A stretch of 64,000 nucleotides of DNA from Lachnoclostridium sp. UBA1308 (GCA_002307215.1 DBTU01000047.1:62001-126000), one strand, 5' to 3'. Shown: positions 25,084 to 33,853, counted from the stretch's first letter. Made by a program: numbers and translations. Notes: generated from the letters alone by a model not told the origin.

Positions 25084-25112
25084 GCGACATTTTAGTACAA
25101 TGCGCATATAAT
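25084..25112 (+). promoter_or_regulatory. Candidate promoter of the YlmC/YmxH gene
   Basis: GCGACA (25084-25089), 17 bases, TATAAT (25107-25112), 32 bases before the start codon. The -35 matches only four of six positions. Confidence 0.45.
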
Positions 25113-25144
25113 AAACCAAGATGTAAGTTGAATTTGGTGATGAT

Positions 25145-25402
25145 ATGCGCATTTGTGAGCTAAGGGAAAAAGAAGTCATCAATTGCAGGGATTGTGTTAG
25201 ACTAGGCTATGTCTGCGATGTTGAATTTGATATCTGTACCGGGCAGATTACCCACATCATTATTCCCGGCCCGTGTAAGGTTTGGGGTATTCTTGGGCGT
25301 GATCATGAATATGTGATTGGCCGTGCTAATATTAAACAAATCGGTATTGATATTATCCTTGTTGATGTTGATATCGAAAAATGTCTGTTACGAATTATTT
25401 GA
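25145..25402 (+). CDS. YlmC/YmxH family sporulation protein (PRC-barrel)
   Basis: 85 residues, an all-beta PRC-barrel-like protein. The pattern ELREKEVINCRDCVRLGYVC, then DVEFDICTGQITHIIIPG and a C-terminal IKQIGIDIILVDV, matches the YlmC/YmxH family of spore-formers, in which genes are often found close to sigG. Here it is about 9 kb away from sigG. Function is poorly defined. The ribosome-binding site is weak (GGTGAT), so expression may be modest. Confidence 0.82.
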   Translation: MRICELREKEVINCRDCVRLGYVCDVEFDICTGQITHIIIPGPCKVWGILGRDHEYVIGRANIKQIGIDIILVDVDIEKCLLRII

Positions 25403-25457
25403 TTGATCTATTTTTTGACAAATTAGTTGAATTTATTTAAATGAGGGAATAATCTCC

Positions 25458-25486
25458 TTGACCGTTTGGTAAATCTTCAATATAAT
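25458..25486 (+). promoter_or_regulatory. nrdR promoter
   Basis: TTGACC (25458-25463), 17 bases, TATAAT (25481-25486), an almost consensus vegetative promoter 76 bases before the nrdR start. A second TTGACA (25413 region) upstream lacks a good -10. Confidence 0.72.
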
Positions 25487-25561
25487 CTATTTGTATAAAA
25501 GTATATTCTGATGACCAAAAGTACAAATGATCTTTGTCTGTATAGATTAGGAGGATTTACG

Positions 25562-26014
25562 ATGAAATGCCCGTTTTGTTATAAGGATAATACCCGAGTA
25601 ATAGATTCCAGACCGGCTGATGAGAACAATTCCATTCGCAGAAGACGACAGTGCGATGAGTGCCAGCGAAGATTTACTACTTATGAAAAGGTAGAAACCA
25701 TTCCCCTTGTAGTAATCAAAAAGGATAATAACCGAGAGCCTTATGACCGTTCTAAAATAGAAGCCGGCGTATTCCGCTCCTGCCATAAGAGGCCTATTTC
25801 AATTGACCAGATCTCAGCTCTGGTTGATGAAGTTGAAACTCTGATTTTTAATCGAGAGGATAAAGAAATTCCCAGTCATGTAATCGGCGAAATTCTCATG
25901 GACAAATTAAAGGATCTTGATCCGGTAGCATATGTCCGATTTGCTTCGGTATATCGTGAATTCAAGGATGTTAACACATTTATGGATGAATTGAAGAAAA
26001 TATTAGATAATTGA
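25562..26014 (+). CDS. nrdR: Transcriptional repressor NrdR
   Basis: 150 residues, the normal NrdR length, from the ATG at 25562 (TAGGAGG upstream). N-terminal zinc ribbon with Cys3, Cys6, Cys31 and Cys34 (MKCPFC; CDECQRRF), then an ATP-cone domain (VVIKKDNNREPYDRSKIEAG). NrdR senses dATP/ATP and represses ribonucleotide reductase genes by binding NrdR boxes; none of its targets is in the window. It is monocistronic, ended by a T-rich hairpin. Confidence 0.96.
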   Translation: MKCPFCYKDNTRVIDSRPADENNSIRRRRQCDECQRRFTTYEKVETIPLVVIKKDNNREPYDRSKIEAGVFRSCHKRPISIDQISALVDEVETLIFNREDKEIPSHVIGEILMDKLKDLDPVAYVRFASVYREFKDVNTFMDELKKILDN

Positions 26015-26020
26015 TTAATC

Positions 26021-26047
26021 AAAAAAAGGGGGTTACATCCTTTTTTT
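26021..26047 (+). terminator. nrdR terminator
   Basis: AAAAAAAGG pairs with CCTTTTTTT around a 9-base loop, seven bases after the nrdR stop. A family B repeat follows directly and carries its own T-run, giving a second possible stop. Confidence 0.6.
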
Positions 26048-26157
26048 GTTACAGTTCAGCCTGCAAGGATAGTGACAAGGCTGGGAAAGAAATGTTTCCT
26101 ATATGGAAATCATTTTTTCTCAGTCCGGATACATCTCTTTGAAGGCTGAACTGTAAC
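26048..26157. repeat. Dispersed palindromic repeat, family B copy 1
   Basis: 110 bases bounded by GTTACAGTTCAGCC and its perfect reverse complement. The interior shares AAGGATAGTGACA and CAGTCCGGATACATCTCTTT with copy 2 at 32003-32091. The flanks are both T-rich (CTTTTTTT and TTTTTTAT), so a target duplication is possible but not proved. On the plus strand it is followed by TTTTTTATTTTT and could act as a terminator for nrdR. Confidence 0.75.
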
Positions 26158-26189
26158 TTTTTTATTTTTCAGGACTTACTTTCATCTTT

Positions 26190-27014
26190 CTATTGTATAT
26201 TATTTATTAGTTTTGTAAAATCCGATTTAAGGAATTTCTTTAATTCGCTGTATTTCATCTCAAACTCAACGTGGTCGCCGATATAATGAGGAACTCCAAG
26301 GCTAATCCCAAGACTGTCATCCGTAAGGTAACTGTAAATGCCCCATATATTCCCTGTGCCTATAATGTCCGAAGTCTTAAATCCCATCAATAAATCTTTG
26401 TCACTCATATTCGAGACATAATCTTTAATTGCTTTATTAAGTTCATCATTATCTTCCATCATGGGTAGGTATTCCCATGTTCTAAAATCATTTACAAATT
26501 CCTTATCCAATTTTACTATGTCAGATAAAATGATACGTTTGTTTTTTGCTTTATTGATATTTGTCGTATAAATAAGCTCCGTTGGATGCGCTGAATATGG
26601 GCTGTTGAAAGACACTGTATACAAAATACTGATGAAATCTGCATCATTTCGCTCTATTTTATATTTAATTTTCAAATATGCCGGTACCGGAGTAAGTTCA
26701 GGGTTAGGACGAAAGAAATAAATCTTGAGTATTTTATTAAAATCTTCCTCAATCAGTTGATTCCATCCCCTAAGCTCCTTTTCGCTGCCGCCTGACACTA
26801 ACTTGGGATATTCAGCTTCTATCCCATCTTTATTATATATAATGTTTGATACCTGTCCTGCACTTTCCTGACCGGTGATTTTTTCTTTGCCGTCTGTTAA
26901 ATATTTACTCGCTCCTGTATCCACTACCTCAAATTCTGAATGAAATTCTTTTGATAACATTATGCTCAATACAAGCATTAATATAAAAATCACTGCTGTC
27001 TGCTTATACTTCAT
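26190..27014 (-). CDS. Membrane-anchored protein with PdaC/RsiV-like (DUF4163/DUF3298) domains
   Basis: 274 residues. One N-terminal hydrophobic helix (about 5-22) with no lipobox Cys, then an extracytoplasmic part. The first half carries IKYKIERNDADFISILYTVS and SAHPTELIYTTNINKAKNKR, typical of DUF4163; the C-terminal LGVPHYIGDHVEFEMKYSEL matches DUF3298. These domains occur in the lysozyme-sensing anti-sigma factor RsiV and the deacetylase PdaC; neither a cytoplasmic sigma-binding part nor a catalytic deacetylase domain is present. It may be a stand-alone envelope sensor or ligand-binding protein. No operon partner is evident. Confidence 0.75.
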   Translation of the reverse strand: MKYKQTAVIFILMLVLSIMLSKEFHSEFEVVDTGASKYLTDGKEKITGQESAGQVSNIIYNKDGIEAEYPKLVSGGSEKELRGWNQLIEEDFNKILKIYFFRPNPELTPVPAYLKIKYKIERNDADFISILYTVSFNSPYSAHPTELIYTTNINKAKNKRIILSDIVKLDKEFVNDFRTWEYLPMMEDNDELNKAIKDYVSNMSDKDLLMGFKTSDIIGTGNIWGIYSYLTDDSLGISLGVPHYIGDHVEFEMKYSELKKFLKSDFTKLINNIQ

Positions 27015-27135
27015 TCGACTTATACCTCAATACCGGTCTTTACAATCTATATGTATGCTGTCCTTCGCATATATAAGCCATTAATACATCCGGTTTTTAC
27101 AAAAGGGAATTCTATGGCCGGGAATATATTTATTG

Positions 27136-27164
27136 TTTTCATATATAGGATTAGGATATATAAT
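27136..27164 (+). promoter_or_regulatory. Candidate promoter of the ROK kinase gene
   Basis: TTTTCA (27136-27141), 17 bases, TATAAT (27159-27164), 50 bases before the start codon. Confidence 0.45.
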
Positions 27165-27213
27165 ATAGACATGGATAGGCTCTTATTATCTCATAAACTA
27201 GGGAGGAAAACAT

Positions 27214-28089
27214 ATGTTACTAGGCGCACTCGAAGCAGGCGGGACAAAAATGGTAATGGCTGTCGGTAATGAATATGGTGAAATTCTGATGCAGTCATCC
27301 ATTCCTACTGAAACACCGGATCTGACTATGAACAGGATTATAAATTATTTCAGTGATAAAAAAATAGCGGCCCTGGGAGTAGGCTCCTTTGGACCGGTTG
27401 ATCTTGATCGCAATTCGAAAAGTTATGGCTTTATTACCTCAACACCGAAAAAGTCGTGGGTTAATTACAACCTATTAGAAACGCTGAAGGCTCTGCAGAT
27501 TCCAATTGGGTTTGATACCGACGTAAACGCTTCCGTATTAGGAGAAGCAACCTGGGGATGTCTTAAGGATTTATCCTCCGGAGTATATATCACAATCGGC
27601 ACAGGAATTGGTGCCGGTGTTATGATAAATGGCAATCTCCTGCATGGAATGCTTCATCCGGAAGTCGGTCATATGCTTCTAACCAGACACGAGAAGGATG
27701 ATTACAGCGGAATATGCCCTTATCATCCTAACTGCTTCGAAGGGCTAGCCTCCGGACCTTCCATTGAAATGCGTTGGGGAAGAAAAGCAATTGATTTACA
27801 GGATCATCCTGAGGTCTGGGAACTGGAAGCATTTTATATTGCACAAGGGCTTGTTAATATAATATTGACCTACTCTCCTCACCGAATCATTCTGGGCGGT
27901 GGAGTTATGCATCAGAAACAGCTCTTTCCGATGATTCGAAGCCAAGTCTTAAGACTATTGAACGGGTATATCAAAACGCCACAGCTTACAAATCCCGATG
28001 AGTATATTGTTCCTGCCTCCCTGAAGGATAATCAGGGCATTCTTGGTTGCCTGGAATTAGCGAAAAGAGAGCTTCTTCTTGATAGATAA
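27214..28089 (+). CDS. ROK family sugar kinase, probably fructokinase
   Basis: 291 residues. N-terminal phosphate motif LGALEAGGTKMVMAVG, a sugar-binding DTDVNASVLGEATWG with the catalytic Asp, the ATP motif ITIGTGIGAGVMING and the ROK zinc site around GHMLLTRH and CPYHPNCFEG. The EAGGTK start and zinc spacing are of the fructokinase (ScrK/GmuE) subgroup, so fructose or mannose phosphorylation is likely; specificity cannot be read with certainty. GGGAGG lies upstream. Its stop codon directly abuts the stop of the convergent gene at 28090, with no room for a terminator between them. Confidence 0.88.
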   Translation: MLLGALEAGGTKMVMAVGNEYGEILMQSSIPTETPDLTMNRIINYFSDKKIAALGVGSFGPVDLDRNSKSYGFITSTPKKSWVNYNLLETLKALQIPIGFDTDVNASVLGEATWGCLKDLSSGVYITIGTGIGAGVMINGNLLHGMLHPEVGHMLLTRHEKDDYSGICPYHPNCFEGLASGPSIEMRWGRKAIDLQDHPEVWELEAFYIAQGLVNIILTYSPHRIILGGGVMHQKQLFPMIRSQVLRLLNGYIKTPQLTNPDEYIVPASLKDNQGILGCLELAKRELLLDR

Positions 28090-29136
28090 TCAATCTTTAC
28101 CCATCTTTGCCTTCATCATCCTATGATGAGCAAAGATATAAACGAGAAAACTGATTAACAGAGGAAGATAGAAGTTAATTATTCTGCCAATAATCATTGC
28201 TGAAGTTAAATCGTTGGCCGGATAATACTGTCCAAACAAAATGAGGAAAGATTTCTCAGCGATACCAACGGAACCGGGTAATGGTACCGCGGCAACAGCT
28301 ATATTGATAAAAGCCTGCCCTCCCATCAGATCCAATATGTCTGCTTTCCTGTATCCAAAGCTCAAATAAACCAGGTAGGAAACCATACCGTAGGCAACCC
28401 ATTGAAGTACTGTAACCAAAAACACCTTCACATACAGAGACGGATGCTTTAAAATCATTCTGGCTTTTTCGCGGTAAGCTATAATCAGTATATCGAATTT
28501 AATTTGAATTTCCTCAGGCTTTTTTATTACATGAATTTTTTTACCGAACCGGAAAGTCAAATCAACAAGAAACGGTACTGTTCTTCTGGAAAACATTAGG
28601 GCGAACAATATGCCTGTCAATCCCAACATTACAGCAGACCCGGCAATCAACAGGTAGGAAAACCAATCTGCCGATCTTTCCAGCATACCGAATCGTAACA
28701 GTACAAACACTCCTCCCATTAGAACAATCACGATTTGACTGACAAAAACCATCAAAAATATGGTAATCGATGAAATATCAATATGGATTTTATCTTTATT
28801 CATATAATAAATCTGCGCAGGCTGACCTCCGCTTGCCCCCGGAGTAATTGCACCGAAATAATTACCAATATATGCATACTCAATGCAGTATCGAAAGGAT
28901 GAAGGCTGCCCGAGACTGCTCATAATCATTGAAAAATTCATTGCCTGGCATCCGATAAATAAAAACATCAATCCAATCCCTGCAAGTAGATAAAAAGGAT
29001 GAACTTTTCGTACTGCCTCTACCAGTTCATTAATCGTATAATCCTTCAGAATAACTGCCACTGTGACGGTCATTAGACCCGTTATAAGCAAAATGCTACG
29101 AAGCTGATTCTTTTTACTGATTACCTTTTCACTCAT
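28090..29136 (-). CDS. YbhN/UPF0104-type integral membrane protein (LPG synthase flippase-like domain)
   Basis: 348 residues with about eight or nine hydrophobic helices. The patterns EYAYIGNYFGAITPGASGGQ and AVAAVPLPGSVGIAEKSFLI are characteristic of the lysylphosphatidylglycerol synthase transmembrane superfamily (YbhN, AglD, MprF N-domain). There is no C-terminal synthase domain, so aminoacyl transfer is unlikely; a lipid-translocation or lipid-modification role is possible. It is a single gene, convergent with the ROK kinase. Substrate unknown. Confidence 0.83.
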   Translation of the reverse strand: MSEKVISKKNQLRSILLITGLMTVTVAVILKDYTINELVEAVRKVHPFYLLAGIGLMFLFIGCQAMNFSMIMSSLGQPSSFRYCIEYAYIGNYFGAITPGASGGQPAQIYYMNKDKIHIDISSITIFLMVFVSQIVIVLMGGVFVLLRFGMLERSADWFSYLLIAGSAVMLGLTGILFALMFSRRTVPFLVDLTFRFGKKIHVIKKPEEIQIKFDILIIAYREKARMILKHPSLYVKVFLVTVLQWVAYGMVSYLVYLSFGYRKADILDLMGGQAFINIAVAAVPLPGSVGIAEKSFLILFGQYYPANDLTSAMIIGRIINFYLPLLISFLVYIFAHHRMMKAKMGKD

Positions 29137-29625
29137 TCTCTAGTAACCTCATTTAGTATTAACTGTCATAAGCCAACAATAAAAATGCCATTCCTTATTA
29201 TAACCTAATCATTCTTTTCTATAAAAGGAAACCACTCCATTTTATGGTTCATTTTACAATAATAATCACTATATTATAAAAGACAAAAAGAGTCAAATGA
29301 AATAACTATAAAGAATTTATGAATGATTGGAGTGCAAAAAAGCCAAATTCAAATTATGGTTCGTCAATTTCCACCATATCGCTCTTGAATGGTAATATGA
29401 ATTCATTTAAATATACCGGTTTATAAAAAAAATATACGCATCAATAATTATGATAACATATATTATTGATGCATATATTATAGCCTGTTGTTTATTCCCC
29501 ATACAACCGGTTTTAATTCCAGAGAAAATCTACTCCCAGAATACTATTACAAATATTAATGTAACTGTTTTACGAAAATCTATCAAGTAATTCAACTTAT
29601 ATGACAAGATTTTGTTATCAAACAG
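29137..29625. other. Non-coding gap upstream of the YbhN-type gene
   Basis: 489 AT-rich bases. Apart from the terminator of the response-regulator operon (29425-29477) I see no gene, repeat shared with other parts of the window, or recognisable riboswitch. The promoter of the YbhN-type gene must lie here but no strong match stood out. Confidence 0.6.
29425..29477 (-). terminator. Terminator of the AgrC/AgrA-type operon
   Basis: On the minus strand GCATCAATAAT pairs with ATTATTGATGC and extends through flanking TATA, then eight T follow. It lies about 150 bases after the response-regulator stop. Confidence 0.7.
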
Positions 29626-30345
29626 CTATACTCTTGGATACTCCAAATATTTCTTCTTAACATCTTTACTGTAAGTCCTCCCGATCGGAAATACATCACC
29701 GTTCTTCATATCCACCTGAATTCCCCTCATCGTTTCTATTTCATCCATGTTTATAATCATACCTTGGTTAATCTGAATGAATTTCTTATCCAGTCGTCCT
29801 ACCAATGATGTAATCGTTTCATAAACACAAAAATTACCTGTTTTTGCATGTATGACACTTTGTGTATTCTTACGTTCAATATACAAAATACATGATTGGT
29901 TTATTTTCTTCTTGATATTATCAACCGTAATAATAAGCGGGACAGACGGAGCTCTGTTACTTAAATAATTTAATTGTATGACTGCTTTCTTGAAAACTCT
30001 TTCCAAACGTTCAGCATCAACCGGTTTTGCCAAAAATCCAAAAGCCTCAACAGAAAATGCATCAAATGCATATTCCCGGTGCCCTGATATGAATATGGTT
30101 ATAACTTTCGGATTTTTTCTTTGTAATTTTGATGCTATCGTTAATCCATTTGTTCCTTTTAAATCAATATCTAGAAATGCTATATCTATTATATTGTTTT
30201 CCATAAACTCAAGCAGCTTTTCTCCCCGCAAAAATCCCAATATATTAGCATCAATCCTGAATTTCTTCACTAGTTCCTCAATGTAAGTGCAGTTGATTCT
30301 TAAAGCAATACTCTCGTCATCACATAAAACGATGTTAATTTTCAT
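29626..30345 (-). CDS. LytTR-family response regulator (AgrA-like)
   Basis: 239 residues. An N-terminal receiver domain (IVLCDDESIALR; phospho-acceptor near Asp59 in IAFLDIDLKG) and a C-terminal LytTR DNA-binding domain from about 140 (SCILYIERKNTQSVIHAKTG; QINQGMIINMDEI). It is the output partner of the histidine kinase encoded upstream. LytTR regulators of this kind control peptide-quorum, bacteriocin or virulence genes, but no such target is close. The receiver and DNA-binding domains both look intact. A fold-back element separates it from the kinase gene. Confidence 0.9.
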   Translation of the reverse strand: MKINIVLCDDESIALRINCTYIEELVKKFRIDANILGFLRGEKLLEFMENNIIDIAFLDIDLKGTNGLTIASKLQRKNPKVITIFISGHREYAFDAFSVEAFGFLAKPVDAERLERVFKKAVIQLNYLSNRAPSVPLIITVDNIKKKINQSCILYIERKNTQSVIHAKTGNFCVYETITSLVGRLDKKFIQINQGMIINMDEIETMRGIQVDMKNGDVFPIGRTYSKDVKKKYLEYPRV

Positions 30346-30372
30346 ATGTACTCCCCCAAGTTATAATAGAAA

Positions 30373-30539
30373 CTAGTGTACTGTCTTATTGACCTTTAGA
30401 TAAATATGCCAGATAGTTCGTGTCAGTGCTAGGCAAAATTCCGACGGCAATGGGGTTACATTGTCTAGGAATTTTAATGACGCAATGTTGCGGACTAGCT
30501 GAGCAGATTTATCTAATTGTCAGTGAGACAGTGCACTTG
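30373..30539. repeat. 167-base fold-back element (family E) between kinase and regulator genes
   Basis: Left arm AGTGTACTGTCTTATTGAC, then TTAGATAAAT; right arm is the imperfect complement (TTAGATAAAT, then GTCTCACTGAC when reversed, ending AGTGCACTGTC). Inside, AAAATTCC and GGAATTTT pair around a smaller CAATG/CATTG hairpin. It occupies nearly all of the 205-base gap in an apparent two-gene operon. No protein is encoded and no target duplication is clear. Confidence 0.7.
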
Positions 30540-30550
30540 TAGCTTTGAAT

Positions 30551-31861
30551 TTATACCGGAATTAAAACATGAATATTAAAGGCTTCATCATCATATTCAA
30601 ATTCCAGCTCCCCATGATATACTGCAACAATATCCTTGATATTTCGAATTCCGATACCATGCAAAAGTGTGTCTTCTTTACTGGTAATGAATTTGCCCTT
30701 CTTTAATACAGGTTTCATTCCAATTGAATTTTCACAATCTATGGCGTATCCTCTCTCTGTTTTTTGGATTATCAGTTGTATGTACTTTTTACTGCCGGAA
30801 TTTTCTGCGGCTTCAATTGCATTATCCAATATATTACCGAGAAGAGAACAAATATCCTTACTCTTCATGTCCAAATCCAGTATTGTGATTACACTGGAAA
30901 AATCAATATTCTTTTCCTTTGCCAAATTCTTTTTAGCATTCAATAATATGGATAAGGTTTTATTATTGGTAATAATCAAATCATTTGCAATTTTCACATC
31001 TTCATAAATTTGATCTACATATTCCTCAAGTTCTTCATGTTTGCCGGTATGTACCAATGTCTTTATCAAGCCGATATGGTTATTCATATCATGCCGCAAT
31101 TGCCTAAGCTTGTCCGAAATATCAACCATATCGTTATTTAACTTAAGCTCCAGCTCTATCTGCTGAAGCCTTAGCTGTGTCGCTGTTTCCTCATTCGATT
31201 TTTTCTCAATCCGAAAGATTAAGGCAACAGTATATATTGTAATCAATAGCACCACTCCAAAAAACAGTGCCATAATTTCATTGAATTCAACTAAATCTTT
31301 TCTGTTGTAAAAGCTATAAACCAAAACCATCGCTAGTACAAGGTTGAAAATAATAACCATTGCCAATTCCCATAAATAAAAGATTCCAATATTTATCTTA
31401 CCCCTATGCTTTCGAAATACTATCTCAAACAGGAGTAATGTGATTAACTTTGTGCTAATAACCATAATAATATTTACTTCATTGGTACCAATTATTGTAT
31501 CCAATGAAACATGAATTACAGCATAATAGCCAAGAATCAAGGCAAGCTCAATCGCGATAAGTCCTAAGAAGTATACTCCCCACCAAATCAGCTTTTCAAC
31601 GAATGTATTAACGGTTAATAAACTGATCACAACAAAAACATAAATTAAAATAAGAAATGACACAATCACCTGATATTGATCCACCACCGGTATATAGGAA
31701 AGGATATCCTTCACCTGTATCATGATAAACATACCGATTGACGCAGCTACCGCAGATCTTCTTCTGAACTTTAAATCCAAGACAAAGCTTAACAATCTCC
31801 ATAAAATAAAACACTCTATGAAATCCGGCACATATTTAAGAATAATATCTATGATTATCAT
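30551..31861 (-). CDS. AgrC-type (GHKL) sensor histidine kinase
   Basis: 436 residues from the ATG at 31861 (GAGGA upstream; the longer frame starts at an unsupported TTG). Six or seven N-terminal membrane helices (to about residue 215), then a coiled segment with the phospho-acceptor His in LRQLRHDMNNHIGLIKTL (the RHDxxNH form used by AgrC/ComD kinases) and a GHKL ATPase domain (LLGNILDNAIEAAENSG; GIGIRNIKDIVAVYHG). This class senses cyclic or linear peptides. No agrB/agrD-like gene is nearby, so the signal would come from elsewhere in the genome or from other cells. Confidence 0.88.
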   Translation of the reverse strand: MIIIDIILKYVPDFIECFILWRLLSFVLDLKFRRRSAVAASIGMFIMIQVKDILSYIPVVDQYQVIVSFLILIYVFVVISLLTVNTFVEKLIWWGVYFLGLIAIELALILGYYAVIHVSLDTIIGTNEVNIIMVISTKLITLLLFEIVFRKHRGKINIGIFYLWELAMVIIFNLVLAMVLVYSFYNRKDLVEFNEIMALFFGVVLLITIYTVALIFRIEKKSNEETATQLRLQQIELELKLNNDMVDISDKLRQLRHDMNNHIGLIKTLVHTGKHEELEEYVDQIYEDVKIANDLIITNNKTLSILLNAKKNLAKEKNIDFSSVITILDLDMKSKDICSLLGNILDNAIEAAENSGSKKYIQLIIQKTERGYAIDCENSIGMKPVLKKGKFITSKEDTLLHGIGIRNIKDIVAVYHGELEFEYDDEAFNIHVLIPV

Positions 31862-31944
31862 ATGATTTGTATCCTCTTCATGTTTCAAATTATAATTTTT
31901 ATGGTTTTTAAATTCAGATAAATAAGACTAAATACCTATAAGTA

Positions 31945-31973
31945 ATTATACATATTGTTTTTTTAAAATGCAA
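31945..31973 (-). promoter_or_regulatory. Promoter of the AgrC/AgrA-type operon
   Basis: TTGCAT (31968-31973), exactly 17 bases, TATAAT (31945-31950) on the minus strand, about 84 bases before the kinase start. A family B repeat lies 30 bases upstream of it. The 376-base gap holds nothing else recognisable. Confidence 0.68.
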
Positions 31974-32002
31974 AGAATTTCGAAATAATTATGAAATTTT
32001 TT

Positions 32003-32091
32003 GTAACAGCTCAGCCTGGAAAGGATAGTGACATGATCGGAAAAGAAATAATTCCCAGTCCGGATACATCTCTTTGATGGCTGAACTGTAC
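32003..32091. repeat. Dispersed palindromic repeat, family B copy 2
   Basis: 89 bases with ends GTAACAGCTCAGCC and GGCTGAACTGTAC; the interior (AAGGATAGTGACA; CCAGTCCGGATACATCTC) matches copy 1 at 26048-26157, which carries about 20 extra central bases. Flanking sequence has AAATTTT on both sides (31994-32000 and 32092-32098), a possible target duplication with slight offset. It lies between the HD-GYP gene and the kinase promoter. Confidence 0.75.
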
Positions 32092-32237
32092 AAATTTTAG
32101 CTGTCAGACTAAAAATACTATATTGGTAATTTAAGAAATGGTTCATACTTATGAACATAAAAAATACTCCTGCATGTAATCAACAGCAACGAACACTATC
32201 TTTTACATACGGAGTATAACGTACAGAGAATGTAATA

Positions 32238-33332
32238 TTATATATCAATGGAAGCCCAAGTGGAGTTGTGGTCATAAATTTCAAGTTCTGAATCAATAAT
32301 TGTCAGGGATAATACCTTCAAAAGATCAATCTCTTCAATCGGAATAATTTGTCCCCACTGATCCGCAAATATTCTCACGACAGGTCTGAGTGGTATACCT
32401 GCGTTCTGATCCTTAACGATTGCTAATCGTCCGTCTGATACTCTTACGATGGAACCGTTTGGATAAATCGCAATATTATGCATAAATACTCTAACCAGAT
32501 CCGCATCAAATTTAGTATCACAGTTCTCCAGTAAAAATTTGAATGCTTTATTTATTTTCCATTTTTTTCGGTAGCAGCGATCAGAAATCAGTGCATCAAA
32601 GACATCTGCTATTCCGGCGATTTTGGAGAATTCACCCAGCTGTTCTGCCTTTAAAGAATTTGGATATCCACTGCCATCAAGTCTTTCATGATGTTTTAAT
32701 ATGATTTCTTTTGATGCTTCGGGAATATACGGAACATCTTTGATATAATCATATCCCTTTATCACATGATTTTTCACATACATTAATTCTTCATATGTCA
32801 AGGTCTCTTTTTTATAAAGTATACTGCTGTCAATCAATATTTTACCGATATCATGTAGCATGGTTCCAATTGCCAACTGTTCTAGCATTTCCTTACTATA
32901 TTTAAGCTCCTTACCGATAAGTAAAGCATATACGGTTGTACTAATACTATGCGAAAATGTATACTCATCGATATTCCTGATATCTGTCAAGCTTTGTGTT
33001 ATATTGTTAGTTGTAATATCATAGATTATTTGTTCAATTGAGGAATGCAAATCATCAATCCCATTCATTTCATGGTTTACCAATGAATTCATTGTGTTCC
33101 TTAATGTCTCTTTGCACAATCTTCTTGTTTCCTCTTTTATAGCATCCGGAACCTCAATGTCTTTACCAATGATATCCTCAACATAGAGATAATAAATGCC
33201 CAAATTCATAAGTTTCTCTGTATATTTATAAATATTTTTGGAGCCTCTACTCAATACCAATAGGTCATTGTAAACAATGTCCCTGGCCAAAATCATATTA
33301 TTTTCAAGCATATCTATAGATACTAATCTCAT
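32238..33332 (-). CDS. HD-GYP domain protein, probable cyclic di-GMP phosphodiesterase
   Basis: 364 residues from the ATG at 33332 (GGTGGAG upstream; a GTG three codons earlier is part of the same sequence). The HD-GYP domain spans about 125-300: HDIGKILIDSSILYK with the metal-binding His-Asp near 160, HHERLDGSGYP near 214, and IADVFDALISDRCYRKKW. All catalytic motifs are kept, so hydrolysis of c-di-GMP (or a related cyclic dinucleotide) is likely. The N-terminal 120 residues are of the type found with HD-GYP proteins but have no receiver domain, and no GGDEF protein is encoded nearby. Confidence 0.9.
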   Translation of the reverse strand: MRLVSIDMLENNMILARDIVYNDLLVLSRGSKNIYKYTEKLMNLGIYYLYVEDIIGKDIEVPDAIKEETRRLCKETLRNTMNSLVNHEMNGIDDLHSSIEQIIYDITTNNITQSLTDIRNIDEYTFSHSISTTVYALLIGKELKYSKEMLEQLAIGTMLHDIGKILIDSSILYKKETLTYEELMYVKNHVIKGYDYIKDVPYIPEASKEIILKHHERLDGSGYPNSLKAEQLGEFSKIAGIADVFDALISDRCYRKKWKINKAFKFLLENCDTKFDADLVRVFMHNIAIYPNGSIVRVSDGRLAIVKDQNAGIPLRPVVRIFADQWGQIIPIEEIDLLKVLSLTIIDSELEIYDHNSTWASIDI

Positions 33333-33853
33333 TATCTCCACCCTACTTAATCATTCGTTTCTTCTTCCTTTTATCAATAAAATTCCTTTCAACCACTCAC
33401 TCTTTGAAGTTATTAAGCTGATTAAAATCAGAAGTATTTAATTGAAATACTTAACTAATGTAATTTTAGCAACAAGCAAAAATATTGTCTATTGGACTAT
33501 AGTACTGGTAAAAATAAGTAATCTGTCTCTTAAATATCAATGTAAAACAATAGCTTTTCTTTTTGATTGTTTTGATTATCCCGGTAATCTTTTAATACTG
33601 AAAAATGTTTTTTTGCACTTTAGTATGCTTATCTGCTGAATACATAAGAAAATTGATATAGTCCATAACTTAAGATGTTGTATTAGATAGTTAATGAATC
33701 TGTTTGGGATAATACATTTACTTAAAATATAACTAATTGTAATATAAAACAATGTTTGTTATAATTAATATGCGCTTGGCTATATTATAATGAGCATTTT
33801 TCGCATTGTCAATATGTTTTTGCGATAATTTGTAATATATGGGGGAATTTGTT
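33333..33853. other. AT-rich non-coding gap between HD-GYP and XRE genes
   Basis: The 521-base stretch between these divergent genes must contain both promoters. It holds a small perfect inverted repeat (AAGTATTT/AAATACTT, 33432-33452) and several AT-rich runs. I see no gene or shared repeat in it. Confidence 0.55.

Noticed and set aside
31946..32158. 70-codon frame upstream of the kinase considered as an AgrD-like peptide
   Set aside because: It overlaps the family B repeat, lacks a good ribosome-binding site and has no AgrD-like Cys-centred motif.
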